From NCBI RefSeq assembly GCF_003946545.1, contig NZ_RHOA01000010.1, positions 20,494-84,493 of the forward strand: DNA of 64,000 nt, given 5' to 3'. A program made the position numbers and the translations under genes. Positions 47,615 through 55,026 of this stretch are shown here, one piece after another. This DNA comes from Levilactobacillus tangyuanensis. Its GTDB lineage: Bacteria; Bacillota; Bacilli; Lactobacillales; Lactobacillaceae. The notes beneath the pieces were generated by a model. That model was not told the DNA's origin. It was given only the letters and a program-made list of their open reading frames with translations, and did not search any database. Positions within the stretch are counted from its first letter, which is position 1, and each line of letters starts with the position of its first letter.

Positions 47615-48076
47615 CTATTTCAATGATGCGGGCGTCTTCATCACTGGGAACGTCGCTTTACGAACGTAGTTATGATAGCCCTTGTAGAAATGCAACTGCT
47701 GTTTGGTTAATTTGACCTTGTAGCTTAATCGCTGACCATCGAACTGAACGGTACTGCCCTTAGGCGAATACTGCACCCCTGACAAGCGATAAACATGCTT
47801 GCCCAACGACTGGTAACGGATCTTCTTCAAACCATATCCCGGCAAGCGGTAATACCGCTGCTTCTCACTGTCCAGCCCGAATAGATTCCCCGTACTCTTA
47901 GACTTGCCGTAAGTGATGTAGGCTTTGTTGTCGCCCTTGCCGTTATAAAACCAAGTGTGGCGTAGCGCCTTGGGCGTCCCCTGATGCCAAGCCGCTGCCT
48001 GAGCGGAGTTCACGTCGGCCGCGCCAATCGTGGCGACGGCAAGCGTTAACCCGACCCAAAACAATCCTTTTTTCAT
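47615..48076 (-). CDS. Small secreted protein of unknown function
   Basis: 153 aa with a clear signal peptide (MKKGLFWVGLTLAVATIGAADVNSAQA, cleavage after AQA). The mature part is basic, rich in Tyr, Lys and Gly (RYYRLPGYGLKKIRY, LHFYKGYHNYVRKATF), with no anchor motif. It resembles the many small exported proteins of lactobacilli without assigned function. The ATG at 48076 follows GGGAGG. Single gene with its own terminator, convergent with helD. Confidence 0.72.
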   Translation of the reverse strand: MKKGLFWVGLTLAVATIGAADVNSAQAAAWHQGTPKALRHTWFYNGKGDNKAYITYGKSKSTGNLFGLDSEKQRYYRLPGYGLKKIRYQSLGKHVYRLSGVQYSPKGSTVQFDGQRLSYKVKLTKQQLHFYKGYHNYVRKATFPVMKTPASLK

Positions 48077-48140
48077 TTTCGTTTCCTCCCTAATCTCTGA
48101 TACTCTCCCAGAGTACCCGTGGTTGGCCCGGATGGCAAGC

Positions 48141-48218
48141 AAAATAAAAAGTCCTCGCGAAATGACGCTCCGGATCGAGCATAGGCCGATCCGGGGGAAT
48201 CACTTTCAAAGGACTTTT
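48141..48218 (-). terminator. Large nested terminator of the antiporter gene
   Basis: Outer AAAAGTCCT/AGGACTTTT arms (48147-48155 and 48210-48218) enclose a second inverted repeat CCGGATCG/CGATCCGG; TTTTTATTTT follows on the minus strand. Confidence 0.75.
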
Positions 48219-48222
48219 CCGG

Positions 48223-49404
48223 TTATAAAGCCTGTTCCGGTTGCCCCTGGGGGGCCCGTTTCAAGGCTTGTTTTAATAGTAATGGTGCTAAGATGGTGGC
48301 CAAAATAATGACCAGAATCATGACGGAGTAATCACTGCCGTTCAGCAGGCCCGCTTGGTGCCCAATTTGAGCAGTGATGAGGCCCATTTCTCCTCGGGCA
48401 ATCATCCCGGTACCGATGACCTTACTGCTCGACATCGAAAAGCCACTCAACCTGGCCCCTAATCCGCAGCCTAATAGCTTCGTGACACAGGCCAACAGGG
48501 TCAAGACGACAATCAGCATCAGGTTACTCCCGAAGTGGTCAAACGTCATATTCAGGCCAACGCTAACGAAGAAGACGGGAATAAAGACGGCATTTCCCAG
48601 TGGCTCCACATGGTCGACCAGGACCTCACGATACGGCGTATGGGCCACGGCGATCCCGGCAAAGAAGGCCCCAATTGCCCCGCTCAGGCCGACGATATCG
48701 GCGAGCCAGGCCATCCCGAGGCAAATCACCATCGACATGATGGTAACACTGGAAGCCATCACCAGCCGTTCGCTCAGGTGCATCAGGTAAGGTGCCACCC
48801 ACTTGACTAACAAATAGGTTCCGCCAAAGAAGGCCACCTGCTCCAAGAGCACGAGGGCCAACGCCGGTTGCTTCCCAGCCGTCTGGATCCCCTGACTTGC
48901 TAAAAGACTGATCATCAGGGACAGCAAGACCACGCCAATGATGTCATCCGCCACGGCGGCCCCTAAGATGGTGGCCCCTTCACGCGTCGTCAACGCGTGA
49001 TATTCTTTCAGGACGGCCACCGAAATGGACACCGAAGTGGCTGAAAAGACCACGCCAATGAAGAGGGCCTCCAGTAACGAGAAGCCCCACAACCAGGAAA
49101 CCAGCCCCATGAAGACCACCGGAAAAATCACGCCGGAGGTGGCCACCACAATGGCTGGGCGTAGATACTTCATCAGTAACTGCAGATTACTCTCCAGCCC
49201 TCCGAGAAACATTAAGACAACCACGCCGATGTCGGCAAATAAACTGACCAGACTATTTAACTGAACCCAGTTCAATAAAGCTGGGCCAATCAGAATACCG
49301 ATCAGCAATTCCCCAATCACGGCTGGAACACCGAGCCGGTTCGATAGACTACCGGCCAGCGTGGTTAACACTAGGATTAAACATAAAGTCCCAAGAAATG
49401 CCAT
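48223..49404 (-). CDS. Monovalent cation:proton antiporter (CPA2 / NapA type)
   Basis: 393-aa membrane protein with about 12 hydrophobic helices. It begins MAFLGTLCLILVLTTLAGSLSNRLGVPAVIGELLIGILIGP, the typical N-terminus of CPA2 exchangers. AAVADDIIGVVLLSLM (two consecutive Asp near residue 145) is the ion-binding motif of electrogenic Na+/H+ antiporters. No C-terminal nucleotide-binding (TrkA-N) domain is attached. Likely role: Na+ or K+ exchange and pH balance. The ATG at 49404 follows AAGGAGGGG. Monocistronic. Confidence 0.9.
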   Translation of the reverse strand: MAFLGTLCLILVLTTLAGSLSNRLGVPAVIGELLIGILIGPALLNWVQLNSLVSLFADIGVVVLMFLGGLESNLQLLMKYLRPAIVVATSGVIFPVVFMGLVSWLWGFSLLEALFIGVVFSATSVSISVAVLKEYHALTTREGATILGAAVADDIIGVVLLSLMISLLASQGIQTAGKQPALALVLLEQVAFFGGTYLLVKWVAPYLMHLSERLVMASSVTIMSMVICLGMAWLADIVGLSGAIGAFFAGIAVAHTPYREVLVDHVEPLGNAVFIPVFFVSVGLNMTFDHFGSNLMLIVVLTLLACVTKLLGCGLGARLSGFSMSSSKVIGTGMIARGEMGLITAQIGHQAGLLNGSDYSVMILVIILATILAPLLLKQALKRAPQGQPEQAL

Positions 49405-49521
49405 GTGTGGACCCCTCCTTCTTAGAATTTGATGATAAAACCCATCATACGCCAAAAAAGAGACGGGGAAAAGGGGCCCACAAGTTTTGACTGCTTCCCA
49501 TCAACTGAAAAACCAGTCAAA

Positions 49522-50043
49522 TTAGGCAACTGGCGGTAGGAATAGCGAGTATTTGATAAACTGATGCGGTTGTTCCGGTGCCAAAAAACTGAACCGAACC
49601 GGCTGTGATCGTTGCTCATAGCTGGTCTTTGGCACCGTAAACGACAGCCAGGCGTCCTTGATGCCCTCGGTCGCCATTTCCCGGTCCGTAAAGATCTTTC
49701 CCGATGGATGCCGCATTGAGCTAGCAGGATTGCTAATCATGTAGGGCACATTTAACCAGGTGTTCTCCACCAGGTTATAATTCCCAGCCTTAAATCCATA
49801 ATGCGCGGCTTGCTTCTGCTCAATCAATAGATGCACGCTCACCGCCACCATATCGGCATGGACCTGCTGTTTGACCCGTTGGACCTTAAACCGCGCGGTG
49901 CGGCCCGCCACCCATCGTCCCTTCTGAAAGAACCGTTCCTCCACCGGATGTTGGGGGATCTGCGAATTGACCTGATGATACCGCCAGGCACCACCAACCA
50001 TGACCATTAATAGCCCGCATAAGATAATTAATTTATGCCTCAT
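49522..50043 (-). CDS. Membrane-anchored protein of an ABC exporter operon
   Basis: 173 aa, not recognised. An N-terminal uncleaved helix (KLIILCGLLMVMVGGAWRY, residues 4-22) leaves an external domain of about 150 residues with beta character (TARFKVQRVKQQVHADMVAVSVHLL, VRFSFLAPEQPHQFIKYSLFLPPVA). It overlaps the end of the ABC ATPase gene by 11 bp. As the last gene of the operon it may assist the exporter or be an immunity-type accessory. Confidence 0.65.
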   Translation of the reverse strand: MRHKLIILCGLLMVMVGGAWRYHQVNSQIPQHPVEERFFQKGRWVAGRTARFKVQRVKQQVHADMVAVSVHLLIEQKQAAHYGFKAGNYNLVENTWLNVPYMISNPASSMRHPSGKIFTDREMATEGIKDAWLSFTVPKTSYEQRSQPVRFSFLAPEQPHQFIKYSLFLPPVA

Positions 50044-50665
50044 ACGCCCGCCCCGCTTCAACTCGAATCACCTTGTCCGCAATTGCCGTCACAAAGTCAC
50101 GGTCATGCGACGCCACCACAATAGTGCTGCCCGCCCGTTGGAGCCGGCGAAGTTCTTCAATCAGGTTCTCAATACTTTGGGTGTCTAACGCGTTGGTGGG
50201 CTCATCCAAAACAATCAGGTCATTTTGCCCCAGAATTGCTTGGCCGATGCCTAGTTTTTGCTTCATCCCTAACGAAAAATGCCGCACCTTGGTCGTCTTC
50301 GTTGTCGGTAAATCAAATTGCTTCAAGACTTGCCGGATAGCCGAATCCCCCACACCCGGCATCAGGTCCGCAATCAATTGTAGATTCTCATAGGCCGAAA
50401 ATTCCGGTAACACCGCCGGCATTTCAATCAAGATACCTGCTCGGATGGGATAGCGTTGTCCCAACTGCAAGGGCTCTTGGTTAACGGTCACGATGCCCTT
50501 TGTCCGAATAAGGCCGAGCAACGCCTTTAGAATCAACGTCTTTCCTGACCCGTTGATCCCGGTCAAAACGGTGATCGTCCCCTGCTCGATTGAAAACGAG
50601 ACCTCGTGTAAGAGTTGCTGTCGTCGGATCGTCTTGCTGACCCCCTGCAATTGAATCAAGGCCAT
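50033..50665 (-). CDS. ABC transporter ATP-binding protein
   Basis: 210-aa ATPase of the bacteriocin/drug export class. Walker A TGINGSGKT (residues 36-44), signature FSLGMKQKLGIGQA (near 128) and Walker B LIVLDEPTNALD. Part of an operon with two permeases (51345, 50687) and a membrane-anchored protein. The arrangement resembles LanFEG-like immunity exporters and antimicrobial-peptide resistance pumps, but no bacteriocin gene is next to it. Confidence 0.92.
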   Translation of the reverse strand: MALIQLQGVSKTIRRQQLLHEVSFSIEQGTITVLTGINGSGKTLILKALLGLIRTKGIVTVNQEPLQLGQRYPIRAGILIEMPAVLPEFSAYENLQLIADLMPGVGDSAIRQVLKQFDLPTTKTTKVRHFSLGMKQKLGIGQAILGQNDLIVLDEPTNALDTQSIENLIEELRRLQRAGSTIVVASHDRDFVTAIADKVIRVEAGRAYEA

Positions 50666-50686
50666 TAATTTCTCCCCCTAAAAAGC

Positions 50687-51358
50687 TTAATTAACATCTT
50701 GCCAATGAACAATTTCCCACAGGGCACCGATGAGTCCCACCACCAGAACGATCATTGCCAAACTATTGAACCACATCGTCGCCCACGCCAGCGGTCGAGT
50801 GAATTTTAGCCAAGGCCACGGTTGACCACTGAGAAATAACAGGAATCCCAGTCCCAATAACCAACTCATCATAATCGCCAAGGTCTTTTGCTGCCAAAGG
50901 CCATAGATGATCAGACCAATGCCGCTAAAAAACAGCTGGTTTAAACCGAGCTGACCGGCCCCCCGCAACACGTAAACCGCTAACGGCCAGCCGCCGCGAA
51001 GCCAGAAACCCGTCACGGACATCGCTGTCCAGACGATCCACAATCCCCCTTGTCCCAGGGCACTTTGAATCAGAATCTGTCGCCACCAAGTGGACCGCGT
51101 CCCGGTCACACCAAAGTCTGTCACGCGTGACCGTAACCCAATCAAGCCGAGAATCAAGGCCACGGGTAAATAAATAAAACTAAAGTCTTCCAAACTAAAT
51201 AGTCGCTGATAGATGTCGATCGCCGGGGTAGTCGGTTCTTGCAAGAACCTTAACCACCGCCAGGGCATCAAGCCAGCGATGATGACCGTGAGTCCAATTC
51301 GCCACGGATGATGCCACCACATTCTCACCTGTTGGCGTAAACATCTAACCGTTAACAT
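50687..51358 (-). CDS. ABC exporter membrane subunit 2
   Basis: 223-aa integral membrane protein, Trp-rich, with about six hydrophobic segments (for example IGLTVIIAGLMPW, FIYLPVALILGLIGL, FFSGIGLIIYGLW, IMMSWLLGLGFLLFL, LAMIVLVVGLIGALW). No known motif, but length and topology fit an ABC-2 type permease half. The ATG at 51358 overlaps the previous gene by 14 bp, indicating coupling. It would pair with the neighbouring permease and the ATPase. Confidence 0.75.
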   Translation of the reverse strand: MLTVRCLRQQVRMWWHHPWRIGLTVIIAGLMPWRWLRFLQEPTTPAIDIYQRLFSLEDFSFIYLPVALILGLIGLRSRVTDFGVTGTRSTWWRQILIQSALGQGGLWIVWTAMSVTGFWLRGGWPLAVYVLRGAGQLGLNQLFFSGIGLIIYGLWQQKTLAIMMSWLLGLGFLLFLSGQPWPWLKFTRPLAWATMWFNSLAMIVLVVGLIGALWEIVHWQDVN

Positions 51359-52142
51359 GACGATGCCACCCCACAATGCCTAACAGGCCGACGAGTCCCA
51401 TCATCGCAACGGTTATCATCAGGACCACTTGCCAGGTAACATCTGCGGCCGAAGCTTCTTTAAGAAACTGGGCCGGCGACAGACTACTGTCCTGGCCTGT
51501 GACCGGTTGGACTAACAACAGCCCGACCTGCAAGACCATCCCCACACTAACCGCCACAAACCGATAGTCCGTGAAGAATCCCACCGTTGTGACCAACAGC
51601 GCAAATAAGCTCCCCCACAAGAAGGCTACGATTATGGCCAATAAGGCATGCCCCAGTGGGTGGGCATAATAGAATCCAATGGCAACGGTATTGAAGCTGT
51701 ACAGGCCTAAATTACTATGTAACAGGTTGTCCGGCCGTAAACTGGGTAGCATCAGCAAATAGCCGGTTAAGTTCAACAGTAATGGGCCAGCAACCGCTAA
51801 TCCTCCCAACGCGGCGGACCAACCCAGGTAACCGACCAGGATTTGTCGTTGTGGTAATCGCGTTCTCAATTGCATCAAGAAACCCGTTTGCCGATCTCGT
51901 TGTAACAGGGTCGCCGCTGGCAAGGCAGCGAACAAGGGCAAGATAAAGAAGTAGCCCTGACTGACCTCACCAAACGGATCAATCCCTAACCATAGTGTGA
52001 ATGGCGAGTTGAAAAAGGGATCCAGGCCACCGCCAACGCGGCCATACAGGCCTTGGAAAAGCTGAATCAAAACCAATATCACTGGCCCCACAAACGTCAG
52101 TCCCACGTATCGCTTATTTAACCGTCGCCAAACCATCCCCAT
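51345..52142 (-). CDS. ABC exporter membrane subunit 1
   Basis: 265-aa integral membrane protein with six to seven hydrophobic segments (LTFVGPVILVLIQLFQGLYG at the start, then GYFFILPLFAALPAATLL). An ABC-2-like RDRQTGFLMQLRTRLPQRQI loop is followed by LAVAGPLLLNLTGYLLML and three more helices. First gene of the exporter operon behind a good promoter (52176-52204). The substrate is unknown. Confidence 0.78.
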   Translation of the reverse strand: MGMVWRRLNKRYVGLTFVGPVILVLIQLFQGLYGRVGGGLDPFFNSPFTLWLGIDPFGEVSQGYFFILPLFAALPAATLLQRDRQTGFLMQLRTRLPQRQILVGYLGWSAALGGLAVAGPLLLNLTGYLLMLPSLRPDNLLHSNLGLYSFNTVAIGFYYAHPLGHALLAIIVAFLWGSLFALLVTTVGFFTDYRFVAVSVGMVLQVGLLLVQPVTGQDSSLSPAQFLKEASAADVTWQVVLMITVAMMGLVGLLGIVGWHRHVNG

Positions 52143-52160
52143 ATCATTTCTCCCCCACTC

Positions 52161-52301
52161 TTAACTATTCTCGTCACTATACGGGAATGCCGACCAATTG
52201 CCAAGCTCTGCCAGCATCCTCAAGCGCCTATTATTAAAGGATTCATCATCAAATTTAGCCTGATAATCAATTAGCAAAGCCGACCGTTCCACCATCGTCA
52301 A
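52161..52301 (-). CDS. Possible 46-aa small protein in the exporter leader
   Basis: An open frame on the minus strand starts with a TTG nine bases after GGGAG and ends at a TAA just before the exporter start. Its sequence includes RSALLIDYQAKF and LGNWSAFPYSDEN and looks protein-like. It overlaps the exporter promoter, so it would have to be made from an upstream transcript, or it is the C-terminal remnant of a lost gene. Weak evidence. Confidence 0.3.
   Translation of the reverse strand: MTMVERSALLIDYQAKFDDESFNNRRLRMLAELGNWSAFPYSDENS
52176..52204 (-). promoter_or_regulatory. Promoter of the four-gene ABC exporter operon
   Basis: Minus strand: -35 TTGGCA (52199-52204), 17-bp spacer, -10 TATAGT (52176-52181), about 27 bp from the predicted start point to the first ATG. 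Confidence 0.7.
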
Positions 52302-52346
52302 CCGACCATGCTCCCTCAATATTTATTTAATTGTCACGGATGACAA

Positions 52347-52391
52347 CCAAAAAGCCACAACGGCGATCCGATAAGTATCGTCATTGTGGCT
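52347..52391 (-). terminator. Terminator of the disulfide reductase gene
   Basis: AGCCACAA pairs with TTGTGGCT, with an inner GATA/TATC helix, followed by TTTTTGG on the minus strand. Confidence 0.75.
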
Positions 52392-52399
52392 CATTATTT

Positions 52400-53734
52400 T
52401 TAATTAAAATAGGTCAGGTCAGAGGCCAACGTCGGGTAAGCCATAATCGATTGACCGATGTCGGCGGGGCCCATGTGGTTTTGAATGACAAAGTCGAGGT
52501 AATTAATCAATTGTTCCGCCTCACTACTAATCACGGCCGCACCAACGATATGGTTGGTTGATTTATTAATGATCACCTTAATCCGGGCATGCGGGTCCTG
52601 AATGCGTTGGTAGCTATACCAATGGGTGAGATCCAGGTCATTCACCCGGAAATCATCAGGATGTTGTGCCGCGCTTGCCGTCGTGACGCCAACCTGGGCC
52701 AACTGGGTCTTCCCATAAACCACCGATGGAATAACGGGATAGTCAATGGCTGGGGAGTCACAAGTGGTAATCGTGTCACTGAGGTAGCGGCCTTCAAAGC
52801 CCGCCACCGGCGTCAATTTCGGTTGTGGCCGATCGACAACGTCACCCAGGGCAAAGATGTGGTTGTTGGTCGTCCGCAGATTTCCATCAACCGTTACCCC
52901 ATGTCGAGTTGTCACGACGTTCACCCGGTCAAGATGAAGGCCGGCAACAACGGGGGTCCGGCCGGCCGTGGCAAAGACCATGCCAGTCGTCCAAGTGTCA
53001 CCCGCGGTGGTCGTTACCGAGTATTGATCATCTGCTGGGCTCACGGCATTTATTTCGGTGTCCAGTTGCACGTCGACCCCTTCGGCCCGCAGCCTGTCCA
53101 TCAGATCCTTGACGAGATCGCCATCAAATGCTCGCAATGGCCGATCACTGTGATGAATCAGATGAACGCGACTGCCGGCGGCATTGGCAATGGCCGCCAA
53201 TTCAACGCCAACGTAGCCGGCCCCCATCAAGGTGATGTCTTCGGGAAGTTGGTCTAAATCAAGAAATTCATTGCTGGTTCGTAACCATTCCTGCCCCTTA
53301 ATTTCAGGGAGCAACGGTTCCTGCCCGGTGGCAATAATCCAGTTGGCAGCATTCAAGCGATCCTCGCCAACCGTCAGCGACCCATCACCATTGAAGCTCG
53401 CATCCCCATGAAAGGTTGCGATACCGGCCGCATCCAGACCGCCCTTAGTGCCACCTGGAATTGTCTTGGTATAAGCTCGCTTGGCGGCCATTAGCGCCTG
53501 CCAATCAATCTGGGGAACACTGGTGAGCCCATGATTCAGCAAGGCTTCACTGTGGCCTTGTGTTTCAACCGCTGCCATAAGAATCTTCTTCGGATCACAG
53601 CCCCGATTGGGACAGGTGCCTCCCCAGAGATCCTTCTCGACAACCGCCACTCGTAAGCCATGAGCATGTAAACCGTACGCCGCAGCCAACCCGCCTGGTC
53701 CGCCACCAATCACGACAACATCAAACTCTTTCAT
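52400..53734 (-). CDS. Pyridine nucleotide-disulfide oxidoreductase (glutathione reductase-like)
   Basis: 444-aa FAD- and NAD(P)H-dependent class I disulfide reductase. The FAD loop GGGPGGLAAAYG is at residues 9-20, the redox pair is CPNRGC in GGTCPNRGCDPKK (near residue 41), the second Rossmann motif GAGYVGVELAAIA near 172, and FALGDV near 305. The interface domain closes the protein. Related lactobacillar enzymes reduce glutathione, coenzyme-A disulfide or similar; the substrate is not fixed by sequence. Monocistronic, divergent from the DUF3290 gene. Confidence 0.92.
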   Translation of the reverse strand: MKEFDVVVIGGGPGGLAAAYGLHAHGLRVAVVEKDLWGGTCPNRGCDPKKILMAAVETQGHSEALLNHGLTSVPQIDWQALMAAKRAYTKTIPGGTKGGLDAAGIATFHGDASFNGDGSLTVGEDRLNAANWIIATGQEPLLPEIKGQEWLRTSNEFLDLDQLPEDITLMGAGYVGVELAAIANAAGSRVHLIHHSDRPLRAFDGDLVKDLMDRLRAEGVDVQLDTEINAVSPADDQYSVTTTAGDTWTTGMVFATAGRTPVVAGLHLDRVNVVTTRHGVTVDGNLRTTNNHIFALGDVVDRPQPKLTPVAGFEGRYLSDTITTCDSPAIDYPVIPSVVYGKTQLAQVGVTTASAAQHPDDFRVNDLDLTHWYSYQRIQDPHARIKVIINKSTNHIVGAAVISSEAEQLINYLDFVIQNHMGPADIGQSIMAYPTLASDLTYFN

Positions 53735-53833
53735 CAGCTCAACCTTCCCTTCTTCACGCTACCTTTAATTCTAGCACGAAACTGAAGGGGACCTGTCAAA
53801 TTACCCTCGCCCCGCCGCTGACATCAAGACAGC

Positions 53834-53898
53834 CGTGGTCCCCCTTTCAAAAAATTCGTGATAAACTAAACAGTAACAATTGTTTGAGGGGGACCACG
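53834..53898 (+). promoter_or_regulatory. Inverted repeat enclosing the DUF3290 ribosome site
   Basis: CGTGGTCCCCCT (53834-53845) and its exact complement AGGGGGACCACG (53887-53898) are 12-bp arms; CAAA/TTTG nearby extends them. The right arm contains the ribosome site and ends at the base before the ATG. RNA containing both arms would hide the start site; RNA begun inside the loop would not. Confidence 0.7.
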
Positions 53899-54345
53899 AT
53901 GACTTTCTATACCTATGGTTATCTAACCACGCATCATAACACCTGGCAATATGCCCGCATTGGACTGCTAATCGCCCTATTAGTCGTCTTTATCGGTCTA
54001 TTTGTCCACTACTTACGAAATCGGTGGAACGTCAAATACAAGGATCTTAGTATTATCACGGGCGTCTTATTGTTATTGGTCTTAGGATTGCAAATTAACA
54101 GTCTCGTTTCACTTCAATCGGCAACGAAACAATCCGGCGAGATTTCGGCAACCGTCCAACAGGCGGCTAAACACCTAAAGGTAGCCCCCAGTAGCCTGAG
54201 CATCAATTCGACGAGTGTGGGTGATAACCTGTTGATCAAATCAAGCAAAGGTTACTATCGCTTAGACTACAACACCGATGGCTCGGCATTTGTCCTCGAA
54301 AAAGTAACCCTTGAAAGTCCTAAAGTTAAGTTGGTAAAGGAGTAA
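53899..54345 (+). CDS. DUF3290 membrane protein
   Basis: 148-aa protein with two membrane helices (YARIGLLIALLVVFIGLFVHYL and LSIITGVLLLLVLGLQINSL) and a C-terminal soluble domain of about 75 residues (VAPSSLSINSTSVGDNLLIKSSKGYYRL). This is the DUF3290 family, nearly always found with a DUF421 gene. The ATG at 53899 is used; GAGGGGG is 7-8 bases upstream and lies in an inverted repeat. The next gene starts 3 bases after its stop. Confidence 0.85.
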   Translation: MTFYTYGYLTTHHNTWQYARIGLLIALLVVFIGLFVHYLRNRWNVKYKDLSIITGVLLLLVLGLQINSLVSLQSATKQSGEISATVQQAAKHLKVAPSSLSINSTSVGDNLLIKSSKGYYRLDYNTDGSAFVLEKVTLESPKVKLVKE

Positions 54346-54348
54346 CCT

Positions 54349-54987
54349 ATGTTTATCTATTCAGATGTTTTTATAAAATTAGTCGTTGGTTTTATTTTTA
54401 TGACGATTCTGATTAATTTATCGGGCAAGGGAAATCTAGCCCCCACCTCGGCCATTGACCAAGTCCAAAACTACGTCCTAGGGGGAATTGTTGGTGGCGT
54501 CATTTACAATTCGGCCGTAACCCTCCTCCAGTTTGTCATCGTGCTCTTGATTTGGTCACTGCTGATTCTGGTCACGCGGTATCTCAAGATTCACGTGCAC
54601 GCCGTGGGAAAGTTCATTGATGGTGGCCCCATTACCATTATTCGTAACGGTAAGCTACTCGTTCATAACTGCCTGAAGGCCAACCTGTCGGCCAAGGAAA
54701 TTGACTTCAAATTGAGAACCGCCGGCGTTTATCAAATCAATGAGGTCAAACGAGCCATCGTTGAACAAAATGGGAGTTTAACCGTGTTACGACAAGGGGA
54801 TGGTAATATTCGCTATCCGATTATCGTCGATGGTCAGATTGACTTAGACATTCTCGAACTCATGAACCATGACGAGAAGTGGCTACTCGACCAACTGAAG
54901 TCACGTGGCATTACCAATGTCAGGGATGTCTATATGGCCAAATACGAAAATCACCAATTCGAAATTACGCGTTATGACGAAGCCTAA
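54349..54987 (+). CDS. DUF421 (YetF-like) membrane protein
   Basis: 212-aa protein of the YetF/YcaP family. Three N-terminal helices (FIKLVVGFIFMTILINL, YVLGGIVGGVIYNSAVTLLQF, VIVLLIWSLLILVTRYL) are followed by the family cytoplasmic domain with the signature GGPITIIRNGKLL and ELMNHDEKWLLDQLKSRGI. The family is linked to membrane or spore-envelope stress but its function is unsettled. It is coupled to DUF3290 (3-bp gap) and followed by a strong terminator. Confidence 0.9.
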   Translation: MFIYSDVFIKLVVGFIFMTILINLSGKGNLAPTSAIDQVQNYVLGGIVGGVIYNSAVTLLQFVIVLLIWSLLILVTRYLKIHVHAVGKFIDGGPITIIRNGKLLVHNCLKANLSAKEIDFKLRTAGVYQINEVKRAIVEQNGSLTVLRQGDGNIRYPIIVDGQIDLDILELMNHDEKWLLDQLKSRGITNVRDVYMAKYENHQFEITRYDEA

Positions 54988-54990
54988 ACT

Positions 54991-55025
54991 AAAGACCCGT
55001 TGGAAGAAGTTTCCAACGGGTCTTT
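54991..55025. terminator. Bidirectional terminator between DUF421 and LRR adhesin genes
   Basis: A perfect 15-bp stem, AAAGACCCGTTGGAA (54991-55005) with its complement (55011-55025), flanked by T/A runs. Confidence 0.93.
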
Positions 55026-55026
55026 T

